The position numbers and the translations under genes were made by a program. The notes below the pieces were generated by a model that was not told the DNA's origin, did no database searches, and worked only from the letters and a program-made list of their open reading frames with translations. Positions 6,993-12,884 of a DNA stretch of 14,240 nucleotides are shown piece after piece (positions within the stretch are counted from its first letter, which is position 1; the number at the start of each line of letters is the position of its first letter). Source of the DNA: Nitrospira sp. (lineage in GTDB: Bacteria > Nitrospirota > Nitrospiria > Nitrospirales > Nitrospiraceae); NCBI GenBank assembly GCA_020697375.1, contig JAJFBJ010000083.1, positions 1-14,240 of the forward strand, read 5' to 3'.

Positions 6993-7604
6993 TTAGGGCT
7001 TGGAGGGCCATCCTCGGTCCCTCATGCATTGAGCGTACACACCATACGTACTGGACATCGACTCCTTCGCGTACTGACGGCAACGTTCGTCATCCTTTGC
7101 CCGACCATCAAGTGGTGACCTGGGCTGTTGTAAGATCGTGGCGTTCGCCCTAGGGCCAGAGGGAACTTTGGGAGGAGTCGGACGTGTCGTCCCCTCGAAA
7201 ATTCCTCCCTCCTTGGTGCCACTGGGCACACATTTCTGGTAACCGAATGCGTCAATGGTCAATCTTCCGTTGGGGCAGTGGTCGAGGGACAGAGGCGACC
7301 GTTGGGCATCGGCGTTCAGTGGATGGCGCCCTCCTGGCTCGACGATCCACTGATACCCTTTCGCTTGCATGCACTGGGTAAAAAGTCTGGCTTTGTACGG
7401 TGGAGACTGGCCTGGATCGTCGCTCGCCACCAGCGATTGGCACCGTTGTGCGTCAGCCGGATACTCCTGGTTAGTCAGCGCCTGCGACTTGTCGGCACTC
7501 GTCCAGTAACCTTCTGGCTGGGCCTGACAGGACACAGTGCCGAATATCACACCCCCGATGAATGCGACGGTGCGAAATGATGAGTGGGTAAATTGGGTAT
7601 GCAT
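6993..7604 (-). CDS. Exported Cys-rich protein, probable lipoprotein, with a repeated C...CM..(K/R)G(Y/W) module
   Basis: The ATG at 7604 has GGAG six bases upstream and starts a 203-aa protein with an N-terminal hydrophobic signal (VAFIGGVIFGTVSC, Cys26 as a possible but imperfect lipobox). Two similar modules follow. The first is RCQSLVAS...YKARLFTQCMQAKGYQW (Cys55, Cys78) and the second RCRQYAKE...YGVYAQCMRDRGW (Cys174, Cys193). Each is a Cys, about 18-22 residues with a Tyr, then C-M-x-x-(K/R)-G-aromatic. A third Cys pair lies between (Cys110, Cys125). Each module probably makes its own disulfide in the periplasm. A Pro-rich stretch (about 141-163) links the central pair to the last module. 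The CM.(K/R)G(Y/W) motif occurs in many unassigned bacterial lipoproteins. Function unknown. Confidence 0.8.
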   Translation of the reverse strand: MHTQFTHSSFRTVAFIGGVIFGTVSCQAQPEGYWTSADKSQALTNQEYPADAQRCQSLVASDDPGQSPPYKARLFTQCMQAKGYQWIVEPGGRHPLNADAQRSPLSLDHCPNGRLTIDAFGYQKCVPSGTKEGGIFEGTTRPTPPKVPSGPRANATILQQPRSPLDGRAKDDERCRQYAKESMSSTYGVYAQCMRDRGWPSKP

Positions 7605-7742
7605 AGCCAGCTCCGAAGTCGTCGTCCTCACGATGGGTGTTCGTCCCTGCATCGAGACGGGAGAATTAATCGACTATCTCTTCCTCTTGAGTGCGTGGCT
7701 AACATGGGCGTGGGTCCAAGGAGTTGGAGCCTATCGTTCTAC

Positions 7743-8228
7743 CTACCGTGAACCGCAGGTCGGAACATCCTGGTCCTTGACCTGATCCATGGGCCTGCTA
7801 TTGACCTCCGAGACAGTAATAGACACGCCACTTTTCTCCTGGACTGCCTGCTGTAAGCGAGGCATCATCTCGTTCAGAAGAGTGTGGTAGGTCTCGGCAA
7901 ACCGTTCCTCAATGACTTGCTCCAGAGTCAACTGCGAGGTGATCAGATGCCAGTTGTGCTCGACTTCGTGTTTCATCAGTTCCGAGGACGGAGAAGGCTT
8001 TCCCGCTGACAAATCCGATCGGTTCGCGGCAATATAGTACAAGGCTTCGACTGGTTTCTTGTCCTTCGTGCAAGCCACCACCTTAAATACGCGAGTATCG
8101 CGCTCATCAAACATCCCCGGTGGTGTGGATTGAGCCAGCGCGCTTCCTGTCAGTGCCGAAGTCAGTAAAATGAGGCCGATCCCTCCAGAGGCGTAGCTGC
8201 CCCATCCGCTTGGGTTGTCACGTCTCAT
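7743..8228 (-). CDS. Hypothetical exported protein
   Basis: The frame is open to 8387, but the ATG at 8228 is preferred because it begins a proper signal peptide: basic residues 2-3, hydrophobic core GIGLILLTSALTGS, cleavage site SALAQ. The 161-aa product has one early Cys after cleavage (VVACTKDKKPVEALYYI), then a long helical stretch (about 75-135: HEVEHNWHLITSQLTLEQVI, FAETYHTLLNEMMPRLQQAV), a strand (VSITVSEV) and a C-terminal Cys. Helix-strand order and the TLEQVIEERFAE stretch recall FliL-like periplasmic domains only loosely. It lies 138 bases upstream of the Cys-rich gene on the same strand, so the two may be co-transcribed. Function unknown. Confidence 0.7.
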   Translation of the reverse strand: MRRDNPSGWGSYASGGIGLILLTSALTGSALAQSTPPGMFDERDTRVFKVVACTKDKKPVEALYYIAANRSDLSAGKPSPSSELMKHEVEHNWHLITSQLTLEQVIEERFAETYHTLLNEMMPRLQQAVQEKSGVSITVSEVNSRPMDQVKDQDVPTCGSR

Positions 8229-8405
8229 AAGCGTCCCGATCAGGGAGGGATAAAGATCGATCAGTAAGATGAAAGATACTGTGCTCACAAACCTTCCTTT
8301 CTCGAACCCCCCCACATTTATGCTCACGCTACCATCTACTCGCTTCATCCGTGACTCGGAACTACCCTGGCAATCCGCATACGGCAAGTCCTGGCTCGTT
8401 TGATC

Positions 8406-8440
8406 AGACCCTGAGGGTCTAACATCTTCGTCCCGCGGGA
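8406..8440. promoter_or_regulatory. Pair of dyads in the divergent region 8229-8504
   Basis: AGACCC (8406-8411) and GGGTCT (8415-8420) form a perfect 6-bp hairpin with a 3-nt loop. TCCCGCGGGA (8431-8440) is a perfect 10-bp palindrome. Both lie in the 276-bp gap between divergent genes (7743-8228 minus and 8505-8831 plus). No T-run follows, so operator sites are a better guess than a terminator. Confidence 0.35.
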
Positions 8441-8504
8441 TTCACCTAGTTATCGCCTCGCGTCCAAGATGACTTAATGGGACGGTGGCTCGCGGAGACA
8501 TAGC

Positions 8505-8831
8505 ATGAAATGTCTGGTCTGGGGGTTTGTGTGCTTGGCTATCCTCGCAGGCTGTAGTTATTCCGACGGGGATCGCGTGGGATACCTCCAAAAGCTGTCC
8601 CGGAAGGGGTGGATGTGTAAGACGCATGAAGGTGAGCTGGCCATGACGACCGTCCCGGGCGTAGCCCCGGTTCTCTGGCACTTTAGCGTATGGAATGATG
8701 ACATCGCCAAACAGCTGGACGGCCAGATCGGAAAGCGGGTCATCCTGCATTATCGGGAGCTTCGCTACGTGCCCACGACCTGTTTCGGAGACACAAATTA
8801 CTTCGTGGATCGCGCCGAGCTCATGGAATGA
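8505..8831 (+). CDS. Small lipoprotein, unassigned family
   Basis: A 108-aa product with a signal peptide and clear lipobox (AILAGC, Cys17), so it is probably lipid-anchored. The mature part starts SYSDGDRVGYLQKLSRKGW and CKTHEGELAM, then an aromatic stretch (LWHFSVWNDD), a strand (KRVILHYREL) and a C-terminal TTCFGDTNYFVDRAEL. The layout G-x-x-x-K-x-S-x-K-G ... K-T-x-E-G-E-L is shared by a widespread group of small bacterial and phage-encoded proteins of unknown function. A GGAG lies nine bases before the ATG. Its stop overlaps a possible ATG (8828) in the next, broken SRPBCC gene, so the two were probably co-transcribed. Confidence 0.85.
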   Translation: MKCLVWGFVCLAILAGCSYSDGDRVGYLQKLSRKGWMCKTHEGELAMTTVPGVAPVLWHFSVWNDDIAKQLDGQIGKRVILHYRELRYVPTTCFGDTNYFVDRAELME

Positions 8832-8854
8832 CACAATCAAGAAAGAGCAAAGTC

Positions 8855-9326
8855 ATGGCCCTGATCGAAAAATCGGTGGAAGTTTATGTTCCGGTCCCAA
8901 CCGCGTACAACCAATGGACGCCGTTCGAGGAGTTTCCCAAGTTCATGGACGGAGTGATACAGGTTCCAACAACGCGACAATACCCACTTGCACTGGAAGG
9001 CGAAGATCGCCGGCAAGGAGAAGGAATGGAATGCCGTCATCACTGAGCAGCGTCCCGACGAACGGATTGCCTGGAAGAGTACGGAGGAAGCCAAAAACGC
9101 CGGCGTGGTAACGTTTCATCGCCACTCTGACCAATCCTGCACGATCATGTTACAGATGGACTATGAACCCGAAGGGGTCGTTGAGAATGTAGGCGAGGCG
9201 GTGGGAGTCGTCTCCCTCCGCGCGAGGGCGATTTGACCCGCTTTATGGAGTTCATCGAAGCGCGGGCGAGAAAGCGGGGCCTGGCGAGGGGAAGTCAAGG
9301 GCAAGTCGGTTGCCATGAGTGGGTAA
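8855..9326 (+). pseudogene. SRPBCC (cyclase/dehydrase, START-like) gene with three frameshifts
   Basis: SRPBCC proteins fold into a helix-grip with a deep ligand pocket; this subgroup (about 145-155 aa) is unassigned. The frame starts MALIEKSVEVYVPVPTAYNQ and FPKFMDGVIQ (in-frame ATG also at 8828). A shift near 8961-8966 moves to HLHWKAKIAGKEKEWNAVIT, DERIAWKS, NAGVVTFHR and MLQMDYEPEGVVENVG. A shift near 9221-9230 gives GDLTRFMEFIEAR, and one near 9268-9281 gives AWRGEVKGKSVAMSG with TAA at 9324-9326. All expected segments are present in order, so only the frame is broken. No single frame yields a full fold. Indels fall beside G- or T-runs, so sequencing error is possible. Confidence 0.8.
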
Positions 9327-9354
9327 CGGGGCCAAGCTGGGCATGGAGGCGAAT

Positions 9355-10023
9355 GTGAAGAAACGGCTGCTCATCGTGGTCTGTCTGATGCTTGTGGGAG
9401 GTTGTTCGACGACCTATGAACCGCACCTCGTACTTCCGGCCACCGAACTCACGCGCTCCATCGACGCCACGGTGGAGGTGCATCCCTTCGTCGCGTCCGA
9501 TGAGCTGGTCTCGGGACATTCTCCCTACGGTGTGCGTGCGGAGGATTATCGGAACAAGCCGCCGTCTGAATTGACCCAGGCGCTGACTAGGGAGGTGATC
9601 ACTGAACTGTCCGCGCGTCGCGTGTTTCGCAAGGTCAGTACCTACGACGCGGCACCCGATCTTATCCTCACGGGCCGGATCGAGCGATTCTTCGAACATA
9701 ATCGTCGTAAAGCGTGGACCCTCATTCCTGGCGTGACGGACAAGGCCGCTAATCTGTTCGGTGCCAACCCGTACACATCCGATGGAGAGGTGCACCTCAC
9801 GATGACCTTGCATAAGCCGACGGGGGACGTGGTGGGCTTGTATGTGGGACATGCTCAATTCAATGAGGACTTCACCCCGAATAGCGAATGGCGCCCCGGT
9901 GATCGCCTCAATCGAGGTTTGGCGGAGGCCGTCGCGCAGATACGCGATCAGATGCTGGCCGATCCGATCTTGCCGAAAACGCGCATCTTGCCTCCTGTCG
10001 TTCCTGGTCAGACATCTCGATAA
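9355..10023 (+). CDS. Hypothetical lipoprotein
   Basis: The GTG at 9355 is chosen because GGAGG lies five bases upstream and it begins a typical signal peptide (MKKRLLIVVCLMLVGGC, Cys17 lipobox); the frame is open upstream to 9319. The 222-aa mature protein is mixed alpha/beta: TRSIDATVEVHPFVASDEL, then a helix with ELTQALTREVITELSARRVF, strand DLILTGRIERFFE, a loop with KAWTLIPGV, strands EVHLTMTLHK and VVGLYVGHAQFNED, and a final helix NRGLAEAVAQIRDQML. The order of strand-helix-strand with ALTREVITELSA and ILTGRIERF is that of the envelope lipoproteins that carry a CsgG/YajG/LptE-like core, but I cannot assign it to one. Function unknown. It follows the SRPBCC pseudogene by 28 bases. Confidence 0.82.
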   Translation: MKKRLLIVVCLMLVGGCSTTYEPHLVLPATELTRSIDATVEVHPFVASDELVSGHSPYGVRAEDYRNKPPSELTQALTREVITELSARRVFRKVSTYDAAPDLILTGRIERFFEHNRRKAWTLIPGVTDKAANLFGANPYTSDGEVHLTMTLHKPTGDVVGLYVGHAQFNEDFTPNSEWRPGDRLNRGLAEAVAQIRDQMLADPILPKTRILPPVVPGQTSR

Positions 10024-10128
10024 TACCTGGACCGGTACTGGAGATTCGAAGAAACGTCTCCTCTACTCACATTTTTCGTTCAGAGGTCTACTGTGCGGGA
10101 CGAGATCACACTCACGCGCAGCCAATAG

Positions 10129-10142
10129 CCCCCCCGCCCCCC
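10129..10142. repeat. Cytosine tract
   Basis: Seven C, one G, six C in a row, in the gap after the lipoprotein gene (10024-10280). This gap has no other recognised gene. The tract is a plausible site of replication slippage or length error. Confidence 0.6.
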
Positions 10143-10280
10143 TCGATTTAATGGCCGGAAAAGGGGAGCAGCCAGCAAGTGTTATATAGGTGTTAAGTAC
10201 AGGGGCGAAGTGTGTGGATGTGCGATGAAGAGAAACAAAGAGGAACAAGGACCATCGCCAGTGTCTTCGCGGCTTGTGCA

Positions 10281-10320
10281 GGGATTGCCCAAGTCTTCAA
10301 TGACTTGAGCAACCCCTTTT
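10281..10320 (+). terminator. Intrinsic-terminator-like hairpin
   Basis: Stem: GGG (10281-10283) with CCC (10313-10315), TTGC (10285-10288) with GCAA (10309-10312), CAAGTC (10290-10295) with GACTTG (10302-10307). One bulged A, one mismatch, six-base loop TTCAAT, followed by C and four T. This fits a plus-strand terminator, about 260 bases after the lipoprotein stop, directly before the tRNA fragment. Confidence 0.55.
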
Positions 10321-10326
10321 CACTGA

Positions 10327-10371
10327 TTCGTAAACCGCAGGTCGGTGGTTCGATTCCACTCGCAGGCTCCA
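10327..10371 (+). other. 3' half of a tRNA (tRNA-Thr-like, CGT anticodon loop) ending in CCA; candidate attachment-site remnant
   Basis: From TTCGTAA (an anticodon loop with CGT) the sequence runs through ACCGC (3' anticodon stem), AGGTC (variable loop), GGTGG/TTCGATT/CCACT (T arm), CGCAGGC (3' acceptor strand), T and CCA. The 5' half is missing: the bases before the loop (ACTGA) do not pair with ACCGC, and no GCCTGCG acceptor strand or D arm lies upstream. Such 3' halves arise when an integrase recombines inside a tRNA gene and leaves a duplicated tRNA end at the far side. No integrase is in the window. Not a working tRNA. Confidence 0.7.
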
Positions 10372-10593
10372 GTATTAGAAATTCGCTCCTCCTTCCAAGT
10401 CACCTTGGTTGATCCCGGTTTAGCAGGCGTGTCCGTTTCCGGACGTGCTCTCATGACTGATCGATGCTCCAATGTCTCTCAACGGAGACCCCTTCTTCTT
10501 CCACTGCCTTCCTAGCCGTCAATCCACTCCCGCTGTCTCAACAAACTCCACTGTAATGTGTTTATCGATCGGGTCCCCTCTCTGCCGGTATGC

Positions 10594-10622
10594 TGAACAT
10601 TTTGTAGTTTAGGATGTATATA
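10594..10622 (+). promoter_or_regulatory. Possible promoter of the small Trp-rich gene
   Basis: TGAACA (10594-10599) and TATATA (10617-10622), 17 bp apart, each match the sigma-70 boxes in four of six positions. It is the best AT-rich candidate ahead of the gene at 10820, about 190 bases upstream of its ATG, and would put the large inverted repeat at 10625-10654 at the very start of the transcript. Sequence-only guess. Confidence 0.3.
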
Positions 10623-10624
10623 GG

Positions 10625-10654
10625 GCGCGGCCTTTGTAACAATGTCGGCCGCGC
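10625..10654. repeat. Perfect 8-bp GC inverted repeat
   Basis: GCGCGGCC (10625-10632) and GGCCGCGC (10647-10654) flank a 14-base AT-richer loop. No T-run follows, so it is more likely a 5' leader hairpin or an operator than a terminator. Confidence 0.5.
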
Positions 10655-10819
10655 GCTCAAGTAATTCGAGTCGGCCAATCACCTTCGCATTGACCCGTGA
10701 TATACGTCTCCCAGTGCCAACAGCTGCGCTCCACTTTCCTTCGCGGGACCGTCATTCCGAGCACCATAGGGTTTCCTCTTCCCTTGTCCTGACCCCATCC
10801 AGCATCGTAAGATCGCCGC

Positions 10820-11032
10820 ATGAATTGGACCACAGAGCCTCCCACCAAAGAAGGCTGGTACTGGCTTCACCTCGATAACGAAACGAAACAAATCCTGATA
10901 GTGTATGTGATCGATGTCGAGCGCATGGTGGCCGTAGGGACTGAAACCGAAGGCAAGCCCTCACTCCAGAAAGGCGTCTGGTTCGGGCCGATTGAGCCGC
11001 CGCCATTCGAAGAGCGCGAGTCACAACCTTGA
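10820..11032 (+). CDS. Small Trp-rich family protein (copy 1, intact)
   Basis: A 70-aa soluble protein beginning MNWTTEPPTKEGWYWLHLDN, then a strand-like stretch (KQILIVYVIDV) and ending KGVWFGPIEPPPFEE. It shares with two other loci in this window the pattern W-(T/I)-x3-P-T-x2-G-(W/Y)-aromatic near the N-terminus and G-x-W-aromatic-G-P-(I/V) near the C-terminus. Small proteins of this pattern (short beta-rich, W...GW...W-GPI) occur in several bacteria without a known role; I know no function. No signal peptide or membrane segment. Ribosome site is weak (GTAAGA about 10 bases before ATG). The stop overlaps the start of a degraded second copy. Confidence 0.75.
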   Translation: MNWTTEPPTKEGWYWLHLDNETKQILIVYVIDVERMVAVGTETEGKPSLQKGVWFGPIEPPPFEERESQP

Positions 11033-11163
11033 CCTGGACCAACAGGAGATCATCAGCAGGATGGTCTTGGTATCGCGACCACCGCATCCTTTCAGTCCGG
11101 GTCAAAGCGACTCTCTATTTCAAAATGACTGCCTCACCGCAGACCGAACTAAGGAGGGACTAG
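11029..11163 (+). pseudogene. Degraded fragment of the small Trp-rich family (copy 2)
   Basis: Directly after copy 1, the frame from a TTG at 11029 reads LTWTNRRSSAGWSWYRDHRI and LSVRVKA before losing resemblance and stopping at 11163. TWT, S-S-A-G-W, WYRD and the V-x-V strand align with copy 4 (MTWTPDKPTRSGWHFYR). The W-GPI end is absent. This looks like the front half of a tandem duplicate. Short, so moderate to low confidence. Confidence 0.4.
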
Positions 11164-11164
11164 G

Positions 11165-11986
11165 ATGACCGCGATGACGCCAGAAATGAAGGCACTGAAA
11201 GACAAGCTAAAAGTCACGTGGCAATCTGGTGACTATGGCATCTTCGCAAAGTATCTGGAGGAGGGCGCCATCGAGTTTTTTAATCGTTTGAACATCAAAC
11301 CAGGGACGCGCCTCCTGGACATCGGGTGCGGTGCGGGACAGTTAACGATCCCTGCCGCTCAGCGTGGAATCCACGTCACCGGAGTGGATCTCGCGGCGAA
11401 CTTGGTGCAACAGGCACGAGCGAGAGCCGTCGCCGAGGGACTGTCAGATGTTGAAGTGCATGAAGGTGATGCGGAAGACCTGCCCTTCGAGGATGCCGCT
11501 TTTGACGTGGTCATGAGCTTAATTGGGGCCATGTTCGCACCTCGCCCGGAACGAGTAGCTTCCGAGATGGTTCGCGTGTGTAAGCCAGGGGGCATGATTG
11601 TGATGGGCAATTGGACGCCAGAGGGCCATGTGGGACAGATGTTTAAGATTATTGGCAAGCATGTACCACCACCCTCTTATTTCCCGTCTCCGCTGTTATG
11701 GGGTGATGAAGCCACATGTCGTCAGCGATTCAGTACAGGTGTGTCAGACCTAAAAATAACTCGGTACCAGTATCCCTTTCATTATCCCTTCCCACCTGCA
11801 AAAGTTGTGGATTTCTTTATCGAGTACTACGGACCGACCAACAAGGCTTACGCTGCGCTCAATGAAGGTGGCAAAGCGGCGCTGCATGATGAACTGACAG
11901 CGCTTTGGACTCGAAACAACACCGCCACCGAGGGATCAACGACCATTTTTGCTGAATATATCGAGGTGGTTGGGGAGCGATCTTAG
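11165..11986 (+). CDS. Class I SAM-dependent methyltransferase (Methyltransf_11/UbiE-like fold)
   Basis: The ATG has GGAGG seven bases upstream (a strong site). The 273-aa product has the SAM-binding landmarks in order: motif I LLDIGCGAG (50-58), motif II acidic residue Asp75 in VTGVDLA, the GDAEDLPF stretch (101-108), and FDVVMSLIGAMFAP (113-126) with VCKPGGMIVMGNW (138-150). The C-terminal third is aromatic-rich (PFHYPFPPAKVVDFFIEYYG) and may form the acceptor pocket. The acceptor (small molecule or other) cannot be told. By eye, third codon positions carry more A/T than the Ku/TPR/DUF748 genes, a possible sign of transfer. It sits between copies of the small Trp-rich family, so it may have been inserted there. 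Confidence 0.9.
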   Translation: MTAMTPEMKALKDKLKVTWQSGDYGIFAKYLEEGAIEFFNRLNIKPGTRLLDIGCGAGQLTIPAAQRGIHVTGVDLAANLVQQARARAVAEGLSDVEVHEGDAEDLPFEDAAFDVVMSLIGAMFAPRPERVASEMVRVCKPGGMIVMGNWTPEGHVGQMFKIIGKHVPPPSYFPSPLLWGDEATCRQRFSTGVSDLKITRYQYPFHYPFPPAKVVDFFIEYYGPTNKAYAALNEGGKAALHDELTALWTRNNTATEGSTTIFAEYIEVVGERS

Positions 11987-12021
11987 CTTGGCGGCCATTA
12001 CTACGAACTAGGCGCAATGTT

Positions 12022-12239
12022 ATGGCCACGACTTGGATCACCGAGAAGCCGACGAGGAAGGGTATACTGGTGGCGCAACTCGGACTATCCAGAACCAGAG
12101 GTTGTTTACATCCATTCATATTCCTTTGACGTTGTAGACATCAAGCCGATATCCCTTTCTCACTGAGGAAGAAATATACAAGCCTTGACATACCGAAGTG
12201 GGCGGCGAGTGGTACGGACCGATTGAGGCCCCGAAATGA
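12022..12239 (+). pseudogene. Small Trp-rich family protein (copy 3, frameshifted and with a stop)
   Basis: From ATG 12022 the frame reads MATTWITEKPTRKG. A shift near 12060-12066 moves to VYWWRNSDYPEPEVVYIHSY. A further shift leads to FLTEEEIYKP, then an in-frame TGA (12186-12188), then VGGEWYGPIEAPK ending at a TGA (12237-12239). The N-terminal WIxxKPTxxG and the C-terminal GEWYGPI both match copies 1 and 4, so this is the same family with both ends retained. No intact product is possible from one frame. Confidence 0.65.
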
Positions 12240-12315
12240 ATTTGAGAAAGGCCGTCTGGACCACAGGCTTAACGATGTTGCCAGGAAGGATGCCGCGTTG
12301 GGGTCAATAAGTGAT

Positions 12316-12335
12316 CGATATCAGCATGGATATCG
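12316..12335. repeat. Inverted repeat upstream of the nuclease gene
   Basis: CGATATC (12316-12322) and GATATCG (12329-12335) are a perfect 7-bp dyad with a 6-nt spacer, about 28 bases before the nuclease ATG. Its position would suit an operator or a leader hairpin. Confidence 0.35.
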
Positions 12336-12362
12336 TGCTCGTGACGGGGATCTGTTGTACTC

Positions 12363-12830
12363 ATGTTCGTCATGCTCACGATCCCGCGGATTGCGTTCGC
12401 TGCCTACCCCGATGCCATGACGACTGTAGGACCAGCAAGGATCGTGCACTGTCATGACGGGGATACATGCACGATTATCATTCCTAGCTTGCCGGACCTC
12501 TTAGGAGACCGACTTTCCATCCGAATCGTCGGTATCGACACGCCGGAAATGAAAGGAAAGTGCGACCACGAGCGCATGCTGGCCCTTCAAGCGAAGGCGT
12601 TTCTCGTGAAGCACCTCCAGCAGGCATAAGACATTCACATTGAGCCCATCGCCCGCGACAAGTATTTCCGTGTCTTGAGTCTGATTGTGGCGGATGGATT
12701 GGACTTGGCCGACGAGATGGTGAAGGCTGGTCTGGCCTATGCGTATGATGGCGGGACGAAAGACTTGTGGTGCACACGGGTACCGGTTCCAGGACCAGGC
12801 CCTGAAGCAATTCCCTTGGCCGTCCCATAG
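12363..12830 (+). pseudogene. Thermonuclease (SNase-like) gene with an in-frame stop
   Basis: Staphylococcal-nuclease-type proteins cleave DNA/RNA with Ca2+. From ATG 12363: hydrophobic start FVMLTIPRIAFA (weak signal peptide), RIVHCHDGDTCTI (Asp32, Asp34), SIRIVGIDTPEMKG (Arg54, Asp59, Glu62). At 12627-12629 a TAA replaces what is expected to be a Lys codon in LQQA(K)D. The same frame then continues DIHIEPIARDKYFRVLSLIV, where the Arg of DKYFR matches the catalytic Arg87 of the family, then VADGLDLADEMVKAGLAYAY and DGGTK, to a TAG at 12830. The truncated 88-aa product keeps the first catalytic Arg and acids but lacks Arg87 and the C-terminal half. A single A-to-T change would explain the stop. 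A frame beginning at an upstream ATG (12329 region) gives a better hydrophobic start, so the N-terminus may also be shifted. Confidence 0.8.
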
Positions 12831-12884
12831 CCAGAGCTACAGCATGATGCGCGTGCGGATCGCTATGGTAGGAAGGAAGAGCCG

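Larger units (their letters stand above)
10372..10819. other. 448-bp intergenic region after the tRNA fragment
   Basis: No gene is supported. It has two small hairpins (CCAAG/CTTGG at 10395-10408; GTCCG/CGGAC at 10431-10444) near the tRNA fragment, a stretch of mixed AT-rich sequence to about 10610, and the promoter-like and inverted-repeat elements listed separately. Confidence 0.45.

Noticed and set aside
7751..7763. 13-base match (AACCGCAGGTCGG) to part of the half-tRNA at 10334-10346, considered as a second att site
   Set aside because: It lies inside the coding sequence of the exported protein, lacks the T arm and CCA, and a 13-base match is expected about once by chance in a window of this size.
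9295..9858. Minus-strand 187-codon frame opposite the lipoprotein at 9355
   Set aside because: No ribosome site or family pattern; the plus-strand frame has a signal peptide, lipobox and GGAGG.
10281..10371. Terminator hairpin plus tRNA 3' half read as one complete tRNA or tmRNA
   Set aside because: No D arm or matching 5' acceptor strand exists and the hairpin has no tRNA-like loop; tmRNA end sequence does not fit either.
12301..12362. Alternative upstream start of the nuclease in another frame (MDIVLVTGICC)
   Set aside because: Plausible signal-like start but needs a frameshift; not enough to redefine the gene, so it is mentioned only in the gene entry.
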